NCBI GenBank assembly: GCA_036497945.1
Contig: DASXIN010000086.1
Location: 7,278 to 71,277, forward strand
Direction of reading: 5' to 3'
DNA: 64,000 nucleotides
Origin: RYN-230 sp036497945
GTDB taxonomy: Bacteria > Actinomycetota > Actinomycetes > Streptosporangiales > Streptosporangiaceae
Under the pieces are notes generated by a model. That model saw only the letters and a list, made by a program, of their open reading frames with translations. It was not told the DNA's origin and ran no database searches. Positions 1-7,934 of this stretch are shown in pieces (position 1 is the stretch's first letter; each line of letters opens with the position of its first letter). Made by a program: the position numbers and the translations under genes.

Positions 1-93
1 GAGTGCCCCGGCTACCGTCGTCTTCCCCGTCCCGCCCTTGCCGGTAACGACATGCAGCCGGACACCTTCCCAGTCCGTGTCCCGCGCGCTCAC
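1..93 (-). CDS. ArsA/Get3-type ATPase, N-terminal fragment (cut by window edge)
   Basis: Only the first 31 codons are inside the window. They read into GKGGTGKTT, a deviant Walker A with the signature lysine at residue 19 and P-loop lysine at 24, typical of ArsA/Get3/MinD-type P-loop ATPases. The start is taken as the GTG at 91-93; no strong ribosome site is visible. In actinobacteria an ArsA pair lies next to the DUF4177-RidA-NUDIX-MBL-Crp block found downstream here, which supports the ArsA assignment. It is transcribed divergently from the SPFH gene. A MinD/ParA relative cannot be excluded from so short a piece. Confidence 0.6.
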   Translation of the reverse strand, partial: MSARDTDWEGVRLHVVTGKGGTGKTTVAGAL

Positions 94-225
94 TCCATGG
101 AGGCTATCTCTGCCTGAGGACCACATACTGCACCCGCCGTGCGGCGGTCTACTGGCGCGTAGCGCGGTTGTCACTAGGCTGGGGTACGCGAAAGCGGGCC
201 CCTTAAACGGAAAGAGGTGTGTCCG

Positions 226-1383
226 ATGGTGGCAGCCCTGGTGGTCATCCTCGTGCTGATCGTCCTGGGGGGGCTGGTCACGGTAGGCCGCTCGTTGCGG
301 GTGGTGCAGCAGTACGAACAGGGCATCGTGTTCCGGTTCGGCAGGGTCCTGCCGGGAACCCGCGGGCCCGGGCTGACCATTCTGCGGCCCATCGGCGACC
401 GGATGCAGAAAGTCAATATGCAGATCATCGCCATGGCGGTGCCCGCTCAGGAGGGCATCACCAGGGACAATGTGAGCGTCCGGGTGGACGCGGTGGTGTA
501 CTTCCGGGTGATCGACCCGATCAAGGCCGTGGTGAACGTGCAGAACTACATGTTCGCCGTGTCGCAGCAGGCGCAGACGTCGCTGCGGTCGATCATCGGC
601 CAGTCCGAGATGGACCAGCTGCTGGCCGAGCGAGACACGGTCAACGGGCAGCTGCGCCGGATCATCGACGAGCCGACCGAGGGCCCGTGGGGCGTCCGGG
701 TCGAGCGGGTCGAGCTCAAGGACGTGAACCTGCCGGAAGGGATGAAGCGGTCCATGTCCCGCCAGGCCGAGGCGGAGCGGGAACGGCGCGCCAGGATCAT
801 CTCCGCCGACGGTGAATACCAGGCGTCCAAGCGGCTGGCCGCGGCGGCCAACGTGATGGCCCGCGATCCGGCCGCGCTGCAGCTCCGGCTGCTGCAGACG
901 GTGGTCGAGGTGGCCGCGGAGAAGAACAGCACGCTGGTCATGCCGGTGCCGGTCGAGCTGCTCCGGTTCTTCGATCGGTACGCGCCCGCGCCGCCACCCC
1001 CAGCCCAGCCGGCCCCGCCGCTCGAGGACACCGGCGACGCTGAGCTCGCCGCGGCCGAGGCGGCCGCCGAAATTGGCGGCGCGCCGCCGGTGGCGGAGAT
1101 CGCCGAAGCGCCGCTGCCTGAGATCGCCGAGGCCCCGCTGCCGGAGATCGCCGAAGCGCCGCTGCCGGAGCTCGTCGACGCCCCGCTGCCGGAGGTCGCC
1201 GAAGCGCCGCTGCCGGAGATCCCCGACCCGACGGTACCCGAGCTGGACGAGGCGGCCATCCCGCCGCCGCCCCCGGAGGCGGCCGCGAGTGACCCGGCCG
1301 CCGGGCAGCCTGATGCCGCCCCGGCACCGGACAGCCCGCCGGCCAGGGCGCGTGGCGGCTCCCGCACGCGACGCAAGACCTAG
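226..1383 (+). CDS. SPFH/Band 7 (stomatin/prohibitin-like) membrane protein with repeat tail
   Basis: This protein of 385 aa has one N-terminal membrane segment (about residues 2-20), then an SPFH/Band 7 domain starting YEQGIVFRFGR and running to about residue 200, and a charged helical stretch. Stomatin-type proteins form oligomeric scaffolds in the membrane; the partner is unknown. ATG 226 was chosen because AAAGAGG sits about 8 nt upstream; GTG 217 is an in-frame alternative. The last 130 residues are Pro/Ala/Glu-rich and carry an octapeptide array (consensus EIAEAPLP) that is absent from ordinary stomatins. It is divergent from the ArsA-type gene. Confidence 0.85.
   Translation: MVAALVVILVLIVLGGLVTVGRSLRVVQQYEQGIVFRFGRVLPGTRGPGLTILRPIGDRMQKVNMQIIAMAVPAQEGITRDNVSVRVDAVVYFRVIDPIKAVVNVQNYMFAVSQQAQTSLRSIIGQSEMDQLLAERDTVNGQLRRIIDEPTEGPWGVRVERVELKDVNLPEGMKRSMSRQAEAERERRARIISADGEYQASKRLAAAANVMARDPAALQLRLLQTVVEVAAEKNSTLVMPVPVELLRFFDRYAPAPPPPAQPAPPLEDTGDAELAAAEAAAEIGGAPPVAEIAEAPLPEIAEAPLPEIAEAPLPELVDAPLPEVAEAPLPEIPDPTVPELDEAAIPPPPPEAAASDPAAGQPDAAPAPDSPPARARGGSRTRRKT
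1096..1239 (+). repeat. 24-bp in-frame tandem repeat (about 6 units, EIAEAPLP)
   Basis: Six consecutive 24-bp units start at 1096, 1120, 1144, 1168, 1192 and 1216. They encode EIAEAPLP and close variants; the last unit is degenerate. They lie in the C-terminal tail of the SPFH protein. The alternation of acidic residues and proline suggests an extended linker that can change in length by slippage. Confidence 0.85.
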
Positions 1384-1399
1384 CCGTCGGCTAGCACAG

Positions 1400-1436
1400 T
1401 GATCGGGGGGTCCAGGGGGGTCGTCCCCCCGGACCA
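1400..1436 (-). repeat. REP-like palindromic element, copy A (partial)
   Basis: Reverse-orientation partial copy of the palindromic element described at 23202-23277. It keeps GATCGGGGGG and the G-run/C-run hairpin around TCGT, with one mismatch in the stem. It sits between the SPFH gene stop and the promoter of the DUF4177 gene, directly abutting that -10 box. Confidence 0.7.
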
Positions 1437-1437
1437 C

Positions 1438-1443
1438 TACAGT
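1438..1443 (+). promoter_or_regulatory. -10 box TACAGT of a leaderless transcript
   Basis: TACAGT fits TANNNT and lies exactly 6 nt before the ATG at 1450, where transcription and translation would start together. There is no ribosome site before that ATG. Confidence 0.55.
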
Positions 1444-1449
1444 TCTGCC

Positions 1450-1611
1450 ATGCAAAAGTGGGAGTACGCGACGGTGCCGTTGCTGGTGCATGCCACCAAG
1501 CAGATCCTGGACAACTGGGGCGACGACGGCTGGGAACTGGTGGCGCTGGTGCCCGGGCCGAACGCCGAGCAACTGGTCGCCTACATGAAGCGGCCCAAGG
1601 AGGGCGCGTGA
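1450..1611 (+). CDS. DUF4177 small protein
   Basis: This 53-aa protein begins MQKWEYATVPL and contains GWELVALVPG and LVAYMKRP, the pattern of DUF4177 proteins, whose function is unknown. Its start is supported by a leaderless-type -10 box. The stop overlaps the GTG of the RidA gene, so the two are probably translationally coupled. The same neighbour order is conserved in other actinobacteria. Confidence 0.85.
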   Translation: MQKWEYATVPLLVHATKQILDNWGDDGWELVALVPGPNAEQLVAYMKRPKEGA

Positions 1612-2075
1612 CGGGCGGCACGCCGGAAGAGCGGCTGGCCGCGCTGGGCCTGGCGCTGCCGGCCGTCGCCCCGCCACAGGCGGCCTACCTGCCCGCGGTG
1701 CGGACCGGGAACTACGTGTACACGGCCGGCCAGCTGCCCACCACGGGTGGCCAGCTGATGATGACCGGCAAAGTCGGCGCCGGGGTCAGCCTGGAGGAGG
1801 CGGCCGGGCTGGCCCGGGTGTGCGCGCTGAACGCGCTGGCCGCCGTCGTCTCGGTGACCGGCAGCCTGTCTGCCGTGCGGCGGGTGGTCAAGGTCACCGG
1901 GTTCGTGGCCAGCGCCCCGGACTTCACCGGGCAGGCCCAGGTCATCAACGGCGCCAGTGAGCTGCTGCAGGACGTGTTCGGCGAGGCCGGCCGGCATGCC
2001 CGCAGCGCGGTCGGCATGGCCGTGCTCCCGCTGGACAGCCCGGTCGAGGTCGAGCTGATCGCCGAGGTCGAGTGA
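1608..2075 (+). CDS. RidA/YjgF family enamine-imine deaminase
   Basis: This 155-aa protein belongs to the RidA/YER057c/UK114 superfamily. The recognisable parts are the NYVYTAGQLP strand near residue 35 and the C-terminal hydrophobic strand with SPVEVELIAEVE. Canonical RidA hydrolyses reactive 2-aminoacrylate-type enamines/imines; this longer actinobacterial subgroup may have another substrate. Start GTG 1608 overlaps the preceding stop (GTGA). Downstream it is 9 nt from the NUDIX gene, in one apparent operon of four genes. Confidence 0.85.
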   Translation: MTGGTPEERLAALGLALPAVAPPQAAYLPAVRTGNYVYTAGQLPTTGGQLMMTGKVGAGVSLEEAAGLARVCALNALAAVVSVTGSLSAVRRVVKVTGFVASAPDFTGQAQVINGASELLQDVFGEAGRHARSAVGMAVLPLDSPVEVELIAEVE

Positions 2076-2084
2076 GGCGGTGCG

Positions 2085-2951
2085 GTGACTGAGCACCCGG
2101 CGCCGGCCTACCGGCCGATCTTCCGGCTCGGCGGCGGATACGCCGAGCAGGCCAGTGACTATTTCGCTGGCCGGCGGCCAGTAGCGCAGCCGCGTGACGC
2201 GGCCTCGGTGCTGCTGCTGCGCGCGGCGCCGGAGCAATCCGGCGTCGAGGTGTACATGCTGCGCCGGGCCCGCTCGATGGCGTTCGCGCCAGGCGCCTCG
2301 GCGTTCCCGGGCGGCTCGGTGGACCCGCGCGACGCCGAGGACGAGGTGGCCTGGGCCGGACCGGACGCGGCGGCCTGGGGCGAGCTGCTCGACGCGCCGC
2401 CCGCCCTGGCCCGCGCGCTGGTCTGCGCGGCGGTCCGGGAGACGTTCGAGGAATCTGGGGTGCTGCTGGCCGGCCCGGCCGCGGACAGCCTGGTGGCGGA
2501 CACCGGCGGCGCGGACTGGGAGGCGGACCGGACCGCGCTGCTCGACCGGTCGTTGTCGCTGGCTCAGTTGCTGGCCCGGCGCGGCCTGGTGCTGCGCTCC
2601 GACCTGCTCCGCCCGTGGGCCCGGTGGATCACCCCGGTGACCGAGGCGCGGCGGTACGACACCCGGTTCTTCGCCGCGGCGCTCCCGCCCGGCCAGCGCA
2701 CCCGGGACGTCGGCGGCGAGGCGGAACAAGTCGCCTGGACCCGGCCCGGCGAAGCTCTCCGGGCCGCCCGGGCCCGCGAGCTGTTCCTGCTGCCGCCCAC
2801 CGCGACCTGCCTGGCCGGGCTGGCCGGCTACCCCGATGTGGCCGCCGCGCTGCGCGCCGAGCACTCCATGCGGCCGGTCATCCCGGCCGTGGTGCAGGTA
2901 GACGGGACGTTCTGGCTCACCGTTCCCGAGGACGTGGGGTATCCGCTGTGA
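2085..2951 (+). CDS. NUDIX hydrolase
   Basis: The protein has 288 aa. The NUDIX box is split: the glycine part (FPGGSVDPRD) is followed by an insertion of about 40 residues before REXXEEXGV (RETFEESGV). That extended spacing is typical of the larger actinobacterial NUDIX group. The glutamates of the box bind the divalent metal used to hydrolyse nucleoside-diphosphate-linked substrates; the substrate here is unknown. The stop TGA overlaps the GTG of the MBL gene, indicating translational coupling. Confidence 0.85.
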   Translation: MTEHPAPAYRPIFRLGGGYAEQASDYFAGRRPVAQPRDAASVLLLRAAPEQSGVEVYMLRRARSMAFAPGASAFPGGSVDPRDAEDEVAWAGPDAAAWGELLDAPPALARALVCAAVRETFEESGVLLAGPAADSLVADTGGADWEADRTALLDRSLSLAQLLARRGLVLRSDLLRPWARWITPVTEARRYDTRFFAAALPPGQRTRDVGGEAEQVAWTRPGEALRAARARELFLLPPTATCLAGLAGYPDVAAALRAEHSMRPVIPAVVQVDGTFWLTVPEDVGYPL

Positions 2952-3769
2952 CCGCCGGCGACCCGCCGCTGGACGGGGCCGGTACCGCCCGCGCGACCTG
3001 CGTGCTGGCCCCCAATCCAGGCCTTATGACACTTAACGGAACCAACACCTGGCTGATCGCCGAGCCAGGCGCGACGTCGGCGGTGGTCGTCGATCCGGGG
3101 CCGGACGACGAAGCGCACCTGCGTAGGGTGGCCGGGCTGGCCGAGTCGGCCGGGCAGCGGATCGTCCGCATCCTGCTCACCCACGGCCACCCGGATCATG
3201 CCGAGGGGGCGGCCCGGTTCGCCGCGCTGACCGGGGCGCCGGTGCTGGCGGCCGACCCCGCGCTGCGACTGGGCGACGAGGGCCTGGCCCCGGGCGACGT
3301 GCTGACCGTGGCAGGCTGCGAGCTACGGGTGGTGCCGACGCGCGGGCACACCGCCGACTCGGTGAGCCTGCTGCTGCCCGCCGACGGGGCGCTGCTCACC
3401 GGGGACACCGTGCTGGGCCGGGGCACCACGGTGATCGCCCAGGACGGGAACCTGGGCGACTACCTGGCCAGCCTGGACCGGCTGCGCGCGCTGGCCGGCG
3501 CGGAGCAGTTGCGCATGCTGCTGCCCGGGCACGGGCCGCCGCTGGCTGACCCGGCCGGCGTGCTCGACTTCTACATCGCGCACCGGCAGGAACGGCTGGC
3601 CGAGGTGCGCGCCGCGCTGGCCGCCGGGGACCGGACCCCGGAGCAGATCGTCGAACGGGTGTACGTGGATGTGGACCGGTCGCTGTGGCCGGCCGCGCAG
3701 TTGTCGGTCCGCGCCCAGCTCCGCTACCTGGACAGCCAGAGTGAGCTGCCCCGCGGAGTGACCTACTAG
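2948..3769 (+). CDS. Metallo-beta-lactamase-fold hydrolase
   Basis: This 273-aa MBL-fold protein shows the metal-binding motif THGHPDHAEG near residue 80, a GHTADS segment with the third histidine, GDTVLG with the bridging Asp and GHGPP near the C-terminus. A winged-helix-like C-terminal extension is typical of the LACTB2-like group, whose members cleave RNA or thioesters; the substrate here cannot be told. Start GTG 2948 overlaps the NUDIX stop. This is the last gene of the DUF4177-RidA-NUDIX-MBL operon, and the 91-bp repeat follows. Confidence 0.88.
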   Translation: MTAGDPPLDGAGTARATCVLAPNPGLMTLNGTNTWLIAEPGATSAVVVDPGPDDEAHLRRVAGLAESAGQRIVRILLTHGHPDHAEGAARFAALTGAPVLAADPALRLGDEGLAPGDVLTVAGCELRVVPTRGHTADSVSLLLPADGALLTGDTVLGRGTTVIAQDGNLGDYLASLDRLRALAGAEQLRMLLPGHGPPLADPAGVLDFYIAHRQERLAEVRAALAAGDRTPEQIVERVYVDVDRSLWPAAQLSVRAQLRYLDSQSELPRGVTY

Positions 3770-3786
3770 CGCGCGCTCTGCTTGCC

Positions 3787-3877
3787 TTGCGCCTCCGGGG
3801 GGCTTGGACCCGCCGCCTTCCCTCCTCGCTCGTTCCTCGCTCGTCAGTCCAGTCGGCGGCGCCCCCCTTCGGCGCGG
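3787..3877 (+). repeat. 91-bp dispersed repeat, copy 1
   Basis: Ninety-one bases match 57442-57532 with a single mismatch. The ends are imperfect inverted repeats (GCGCCTCCGGGGGGC and, at the other end, GCCCCCCTTCGGCGC), and the middle contains two CTCGCTCGT-type direct repeats. This copy lies between the convergent MBL and crp genes, just past their stop codons. It looks like a small non-coding mobile or REP-like element, or a terminator cassette. Confidence 0.85.
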
Positions 3878-3891
3878 GCGCCGCGCCCCCT

Positions 3892-4575
3892 TCAGCGCGC
3901 CCGCTTGGCCAGCCGGTCGGCGTCGATGATCAGCACTGACTTGGCCGACAGGGTCAGCCAGCCGCGAGCGGCGAAATCGGCCAGCGCCTTGTTCACCGTC
4001 TCGCGCGACGCGCCGACCAACTGGGCCAGTTCCTCCTGGGTCAGGTCGTGATGGACCTGCAGCCCCTCCGGGGTGTTCTCGCCGAACCGGTCGGCCAGGT
4101 CGAGCAGGGCCTTAGCCACCCGGCCCGGCACGTCGGTGAACACCAGGTCGGCCATCACGTCGTTGGCCCGGCGCAGCCGCTGGGCCAGTGCGCGCAGCAG
4201 GTGCAGCGAGACGTCGGGGCGGCCGGTCAGCCAGTCGCGCAGCTCGTCGTGGGCCAGCGCGGCCAGCCGGGTGTCGGTCACCGCGACCGCGCTCGACGTC
4301 CGGGGCCGCGGGTCGAACAGCGACAATTCGCCGAACATCTCGCCCGGGCCGAGCACGCTGAGCAGGTTCTCCCGGCCGTCCGGGGCGGCCCGGGTCAGCT
4401 TGATCTTGCCGTCGAGCACTACGTAGAGCCGGTCGCCGGCATCGCCCTCATCGAACAGCCGTTCGGCCCGGACCAGATCCACGTCCGTGACCAGCGCCCG
4501 CAGTGCTTTGGCGCTCTCCTCATCGAGCGCTTCGAACAGCGGCGCCCGGCTGAGCACGTCATCCGCGTGATCCAC
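3892..4575 (-). CDS. crp: Crp/Fnr-family transcriptional regulator
   Basis: This 227-aa regulator has an N-terminal cyclic-nucleotide-binding domain (GDRLYVVLDGKIKL, then PGEMFGELSLFDPRPRTSSA, whose GELSL...RT corresponds to the cAMP phosphate cassette) and a C-terminal winged helix (LTQEELAQLVGASRETVNKAL). It most resembles mycobacterial Crp (Rv3676) and C. glutamicum GlxR. GTG 4575 was chosen because AAGGAGG lies 5 nt upstream. A possible Crp operator lies in its own promoter. It is downstream of ppa on the same strand, unlike the usual nth neighbour. Confidence 0.9.
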   Translation of the reverse strand: MDHADDVLSRAPLFEALDEESAKALRALVTDVDLVRAERLFDEGDAGDRLYVVLDGKIKLTRAAPDGRENLLSVLGPGEMFGELSLFDPRPRTSSAVAVTDTRLAALAHDELRDWLTGRPDVSLHLLRALAQRLRRANDVMADLVFTDVPGRVAKALLDLADRFGENTPEGLQVHHDLTQEELAQLVGASRETVNKALADFAARGWLTLSAKSVLIIDADRLAKRAR

Positions 4576-4606
4576 GGGTGCCTCCTTGTGCACGTTATAT
4601 GCACAG

Positions 4607-4622
4607 TGTGGCGCATGTCACG
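4607..4622. promoter_or_regulatory. Candidate Crp/GlxR operator upstream of crp
   Basis: TGTGGCGCATGTCACG matches the palindromic Crp/GlxR consensus TGTGA-N6-TCACA at 8 of 10 conserved positions; the two mismatches are symmetric. It lies about 32-47 nt before the crp start, next to an AT-rich TTATAT stretch, so autoregulation is plausible. Confidence 0.5.
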
Positions 4623-4675
4623 GTCTGCTCGCGACGGGGCCCGCCGACGTCAGGGCAGGTGCGGGAAGGCTCGGG

Positions 4676-5164
4676 TCAGCCCTCCGCCCGGGCTAGCCGC
4701 TGGCGGCAGACCTCGATCTCTTTCTCGGCCTCGGCCTTGCCCACCCAGCCATGAATCTCGACTTCCTTGCCTGGCTCCAGGGCTTTGTAGACCTCGAAGA
4801 AGTGCTGGATTTCCAGCAGGTCGAACTCCTGGACGTCCTCGATGTCGGTGAGGCCGGCCATCCTGGGGTCGGTGGCGGCCACGCAGAGCACCTTGTCGTC
4901 CAGTCCCTTCTCGTCCCGCATCCGGAACATGCCGATCGCCCGGCAGTTGATCAGGCAGCCCGGGAAGGTGGGTTCCTCCAGCAGCACCAGCGCGTCGAGC
5001 GGGTCACCGTCGTCAGCCAGCGTGTTCTCGATGAACCCGTAGTCGGACGGGTACCGGGTAGAGGTGAACAGCATCCGGTCCAGCCGGATCCGGCCGGTCT
5101 CGTGGTCCACCTCATACTTGTTGCGTTGTCCCTTGGGGATCTCAATGGTTACGTCGAATGGCAC
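4676..5164 (-). CDS. ppa: Inorganic pyrophosphatase
   Basis: This 162-aa family I soluble pyrophosphatase hydrolyses the PPi released by biosynthetic reactions. It carries the hallmark IPKGQRNKYEVD near the N-terminus and the metal-site signature DGDPLDALVLL (DxDPxD), with YPSDYGFIENT before it. Length and ends match the family. The start is GTG 5164, with AAGGGAG 6-7 nt upstream. It is divergent from dacB. Confidence 0.97.
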   Translation of the reverse strand: MPFDVTIEIPKGQRNKYEVDHETGRIRLDRMLFTSTRYPSDYGFIENTLADDGDPLDALVLLEEPTFPGCLINCRAIGMFRMRDEKGLDDKVLCVAATDPRMAGLTDIEDVQEFDLLEIQHFFEVYKALEPGKEVEIHGWVGKAEAEKEIEVCRQRLARAEG

Positions 5165-5256
5165 GATGTCGCTCCCTTGGGGCCAAGATGGTTGACTTCG
5201 GTCCCCGGCGGTGACTCCCGGACCGGGAATCTAAGCATCTCGTGAGGGGGTGGGCA

Positions 5257-6705
5257 GTGGCGAACCGGGCGTGGGCCAACCGGCCGCTGGCCACCACGGT
5301 GATCACGTTGGCGCTGCTCAACGTGTTCACCCTGGGCGCCGGGGCCGCGGTGTCCGCGCTGATGCCCGGCCAGCTGGGCCGGTGGGACGTGCCCCGGGTG
5401 TCGGGCCGCCCGCTGCAGGTGGCCGGCCAGGTGCTGTCCGGCGCCGCGGTCACCGCTCCACTGCCGACCCGGGGCGGCCTGGCCGCGGCGCTGTCCCAGG
5501 TGATGTCCTCGGCCAAGCTCGGCCATCAGGTCGGCGCGGTGGTCACCGATCCGGTGTCCGGCCGGGTGCTCTACGCCAACGGCGCCGCCACCATGCTGCA
5601 GCCCGCCTCCACGGCCAAGCTGGTCACTGCGGTGGCCGCGCTGGACGTGCTCGGCCCGGACGCCAGGTTCACCACCCGGGTCACCGCGGGCCCCGCACCG
5701 GGCTCGATCGTGCTGGTTGGCGGCGGCGACCCCACGCTGGCCGCCGGGCCGCCACCGGCCAGCGACTACCCGCGGCCGGCCACCCTGAAGGCGCTGGCCG
5801 CGGCCACCGCCCGGGCGCTGCATGCCCGTGGCCGGGACTCGGTCCGGCTGGGCTACGACACCTCCCTGTTCACCGGGCCAGCCCTGGCCCCAGGCTGGCC
5901 GGCCGCCTACGTCAGCACCGGCAATGTCACCGGGATCACCGCGCTCGAGGTGGATCAGGGCAGGCTGACCCCGTCCGGTGCCCCGCAGGACGCCGACGAC
6001 CCGGTGAACTTCCGGCCCCGGTCCACCGACCCGGCGGGCCAGGCGGCGGCCGCGTTCCGCGGCTTCCTGGCCGCCGACGGAATCCACGTGCTGGGCCAGG
6101 TGAGCCAGCAGACCGCTGCGCGCCGGGCCCGCACTCTGGCCGCGGTCTCCTCGCCGCCGCTGTCCGCGATGGTGGGCTGGATGCTCCGGGAGAGCAACAA
6201 CGTGATCGCCGAGGACCTGGCCCGGCAGGTGGCGCTGCACCGGGGCCAGCCGGCCTCGTTCAGCGGCGCGGCGGCGGCGGTCACCGGGGTGCTCGGCTCG
6301 CTGGGCCTGCGTCGCGGTATCCACATGGTGGACGGATCCGGGCTCTCGCCCCAGGACAGGATCGCCCCGGGTTTGCTGGCCCGCCTGGTCGGGTTGGCCG
6401 CCAGCCGCAGCCATCCGCAGCTCAGGGCGGCGATCACTGGGCTGCCGGTGGCTGGGTTCCTGGGCACACTGGCCCCGGGGCAGAGCGTGTTCGGCAGCCT
6501 GGGCGGGTCCGGGCTCGGCGTGGTCCGGGCCAAGACCGGCAACCTGAGCACCGTGGCCACCCTGGCCGGGCTGGTCTACGACAGCAGCGGGCGGGTGCTC
6601 GGCTTCGCGTTCATGACCAACGGGGTCCCGGCCGCCCGGCTGAACCAGGCCGCGAAGGGCATCGGCGCGATGGCATCGGCCCTCGCCCGCTGCGGCTGTA
6701 GGTAA
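5257..6705 (+). CDS. dacB: D-alanyl-D-alanine carboxypeptidase/endopeptidase (PBP4, S13)
   Basis: This 482-aa peptidase S13 protein trims or cleaves peptidoglycan peptides outside the membrane. It has an N-terminal hydrophobic anchor (about residues 12-36). The three penicillin-binding motifs are present: SxxK in PASTAKLV (Ser118, Lys121), SxN in RESNNVIAE, and KTG in AKTGNLST. GTG 5257 was chosen because a GAGGGGG stretch sits 6-7 nt upstream; GTG 5242 is in frame but has no such site. The order ppa-dacB-DUF2342-tilS-hpt-ftsH is conserved in actinobacteria. Confidence 0.93.
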   Translation: MANRAWANRPLATTVITLALLNVFTLGAGAAVSALMPGQLGRWDVPRVSGRPLQVAGQVLSGAAVTAPLPTRGGLAAALSQVMSSAKLGHQVGAVVTDPVSGRVLYANGAATMLQPASTAKLVTAVAALDVLGPDARFTTRVTAGPAPGSIVLVGGGDPTLAAGPPPASDYPRPATLKALAAATARALHARGRDSVRLGYDTSLFTGPALAPGWPAAYVSTGNVTGITALEVDQGRLTPSGAPQDADDPVNFRPRSTDPAGQAAAAFRGFLAADGIHVLGQVSQQTAARRARTLAAVSSPPLSAMVGWMLRESNNVIAEDLARQVALHRGQPASFSGAAAAVTGVLGSLGLRRGIHMVDGSGLSPQDRIAPGLLARLVGLAASRSHPQLRAAITGLPVAGFLGTLAPGQSVFGSLGGSGLGVVRAKTGNLSTVATLAGLVYDSSGRVLGFAFMTNGVPAARLNQAAKGIGAMASALARCGCR

Positions 6706-6714
6706 TGGGCCAGC

Positions 6715-6768
6715 AGTGTTGACCCGGGGGGACGACCCCCCGGACCCCCCGATCGCCGCTTCGCGTCG
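6715..6768 (+). repeat. REP-like palindromic element, copy B (5' part)
   Basis: Forward copy in the dacB-DUF2342 gap. It contains the CCGGGGGG/CCCCCCGG hairpin around ACGA and the following ACCCCCCGATCGCCGCTTCG. It loses similarity before the third hairpin and runs into an unrelated GGCCCTGCGGGCC palindrome. Confidence 0.75.
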
Positions 6769-6812
6769 AGGCCGACAGGGTCGGCCCGGCCCTGCGGGCC
6801 CGGCTGACCACG

Positions 6813-6818
6813 TACGGT
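6813..6818 (+). promoter_or_regulatory. -10 box TACGGT of a leaderless transcript
   Basis: TACGGT (TANNNT) ends exactly 6 nt before GTG 6825. The GGAGG in between is only 1 nt from the start codon and so is unlikely to act as a ribosome site. Confidence 0.55.
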
Positions 6819-6824
6819 GGAGGG

Positions 6825-7934
6825 GTGAGCAGCGGGCAGATGATCGATTGGGACGTGGCCATCTCGACCGGGACGAGGTTTGCCCGGCCGGGGCCGCAGG
6901 TTGGCCTGGGCGAGGCCAGGGCGGTAGTGGCCGAATTGCGTGCGCTGGCCGCCACGGTGTCGGAGCCGGTGCAGGCGCTGACCGGCATGTCCAGCCCGGA
7001 TGACGGTGGCTGGGTAGCCGTGGTGGACCGGCCGGGCTGGATCCGGGCCAACGTGGACGGCTTCCGGGTCGTCCTCGACCCGCTGGCCGAGCACCTGCGG
7101 GAACGCGGCGCCGCCCCCGGCGCCAACTCGGTGATCGGCGCGGTCGGCTCCCGGATTACCGGTGTGCAGGCCGGGCTGATCCTGGCCTACCTGGCCGGCC
7201 GGGTGCTAGGCCAGTACGAGCTGTTCCTGCCCCCGGACCCGGGCGGGCCGCGCGGCGCCGCCCCAGCCGGCCGGCTCACCCTGGTCGCGCCGAACATCAT
7301 GATGGTCGAGCGCGAACTCGGCGTGAACCCGCACGACTTCCGGCGCTGGGTGTGCCTGCACGAGGAGACGCACCGGACCCAGTTCACCGCGGTGCCCTGG
7401 CTGCGCGGCTACGTGCAGCAGCAGATGACCGAGTTCCTGCTCGCCTCCGACCTGGACCCGGGCACCATCCTGGAGCGGCTCCGCTCGGCCGCGGACGCGG
7501 TGGCGGGCGCGGTCCGGGACAACGGCGGGGACAGTGTCATTGAGGCCATCCAGAGTCCGCGGCAGCGCGAGATCCTGAACCGGCTGACCAGCGTGATGAC
7601 CCTGGTCGAGGGGCACGGCGACTACGTGATGGACGCGGTCGGCCCACAGGTGGTGCCGTCCGTGGCGCAGATCCGGGCCCGGTTCAACGAGCGCCGCGGC
7701 TCGGCGGGCCGGCTGGAGCGGACGCTGCGCCGCATCCTCGGCATCGACCTCAAGATGAAGCAGTACGCGCAGGGCTCACGGTTCGTCCGGATCGTGGTGG
7801 ACGAGGCGGGCATGGCCACCTTCAACAAGGTGTGGACCTCGCCGGAGACGCTGCCGACCAAGGACGAGTTCGTCACCCCGCAGCTCTGGCTCGACCGGGT
7901 CGGCCACGGCGGTGCACTGGCCGCCGGTGGCTGA
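6825..7934 (+). CDS. DUF2342 zinc-dependent metalloprotease-like protein
   Basis: The protein has 369 aa and belongs to the DUF2342 family, also annotated as 'coenzyme F420 biosynthesis-associated'. The zincin motif HEETH is at about residue 180 (CLHEETHRTQF), and a conserved EGHGDYVMDAVG segment with a further ligand candidate follows near residue 265. The family's substrate is unknown. It is always found beside dacB and tilS in this block. ATG 6840 is an alternative start, but the leaderless-type promoter favours GTG 6825. Confidence 0.85.
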   Translation: MSSGQMIDWDVAISTGTRFARPGPQVGLGEARAVVAELRALAATVSEPVQALTGMSSPDDGGWVAVVDRPGWIRANVDGFRVVLDPLAEHLRERGAAPGANSVIGAVGSRITGVQAGLILAYLAGRVLGQYELFLPPDPGGPRGAAPAGRLTLVAPNIMMVERELGVNPHDFRRWVCLHEETHRTQFTAVPWLRGYVQQQMTEFLLASDLDPGTILERLRSAADAVAGAVRDNGGDSVIEAIQSPRQREILNRLTSVMTLVEGHGDYVMDAVGPQVVPSVAQIRARFNERRGSAGRLERTLRRILGIDLKMKQYAQGSRFVRIVVDEAGMATFNKVWTSPETLPTKDEFVTPQLWLDRVGHGGALAAGG

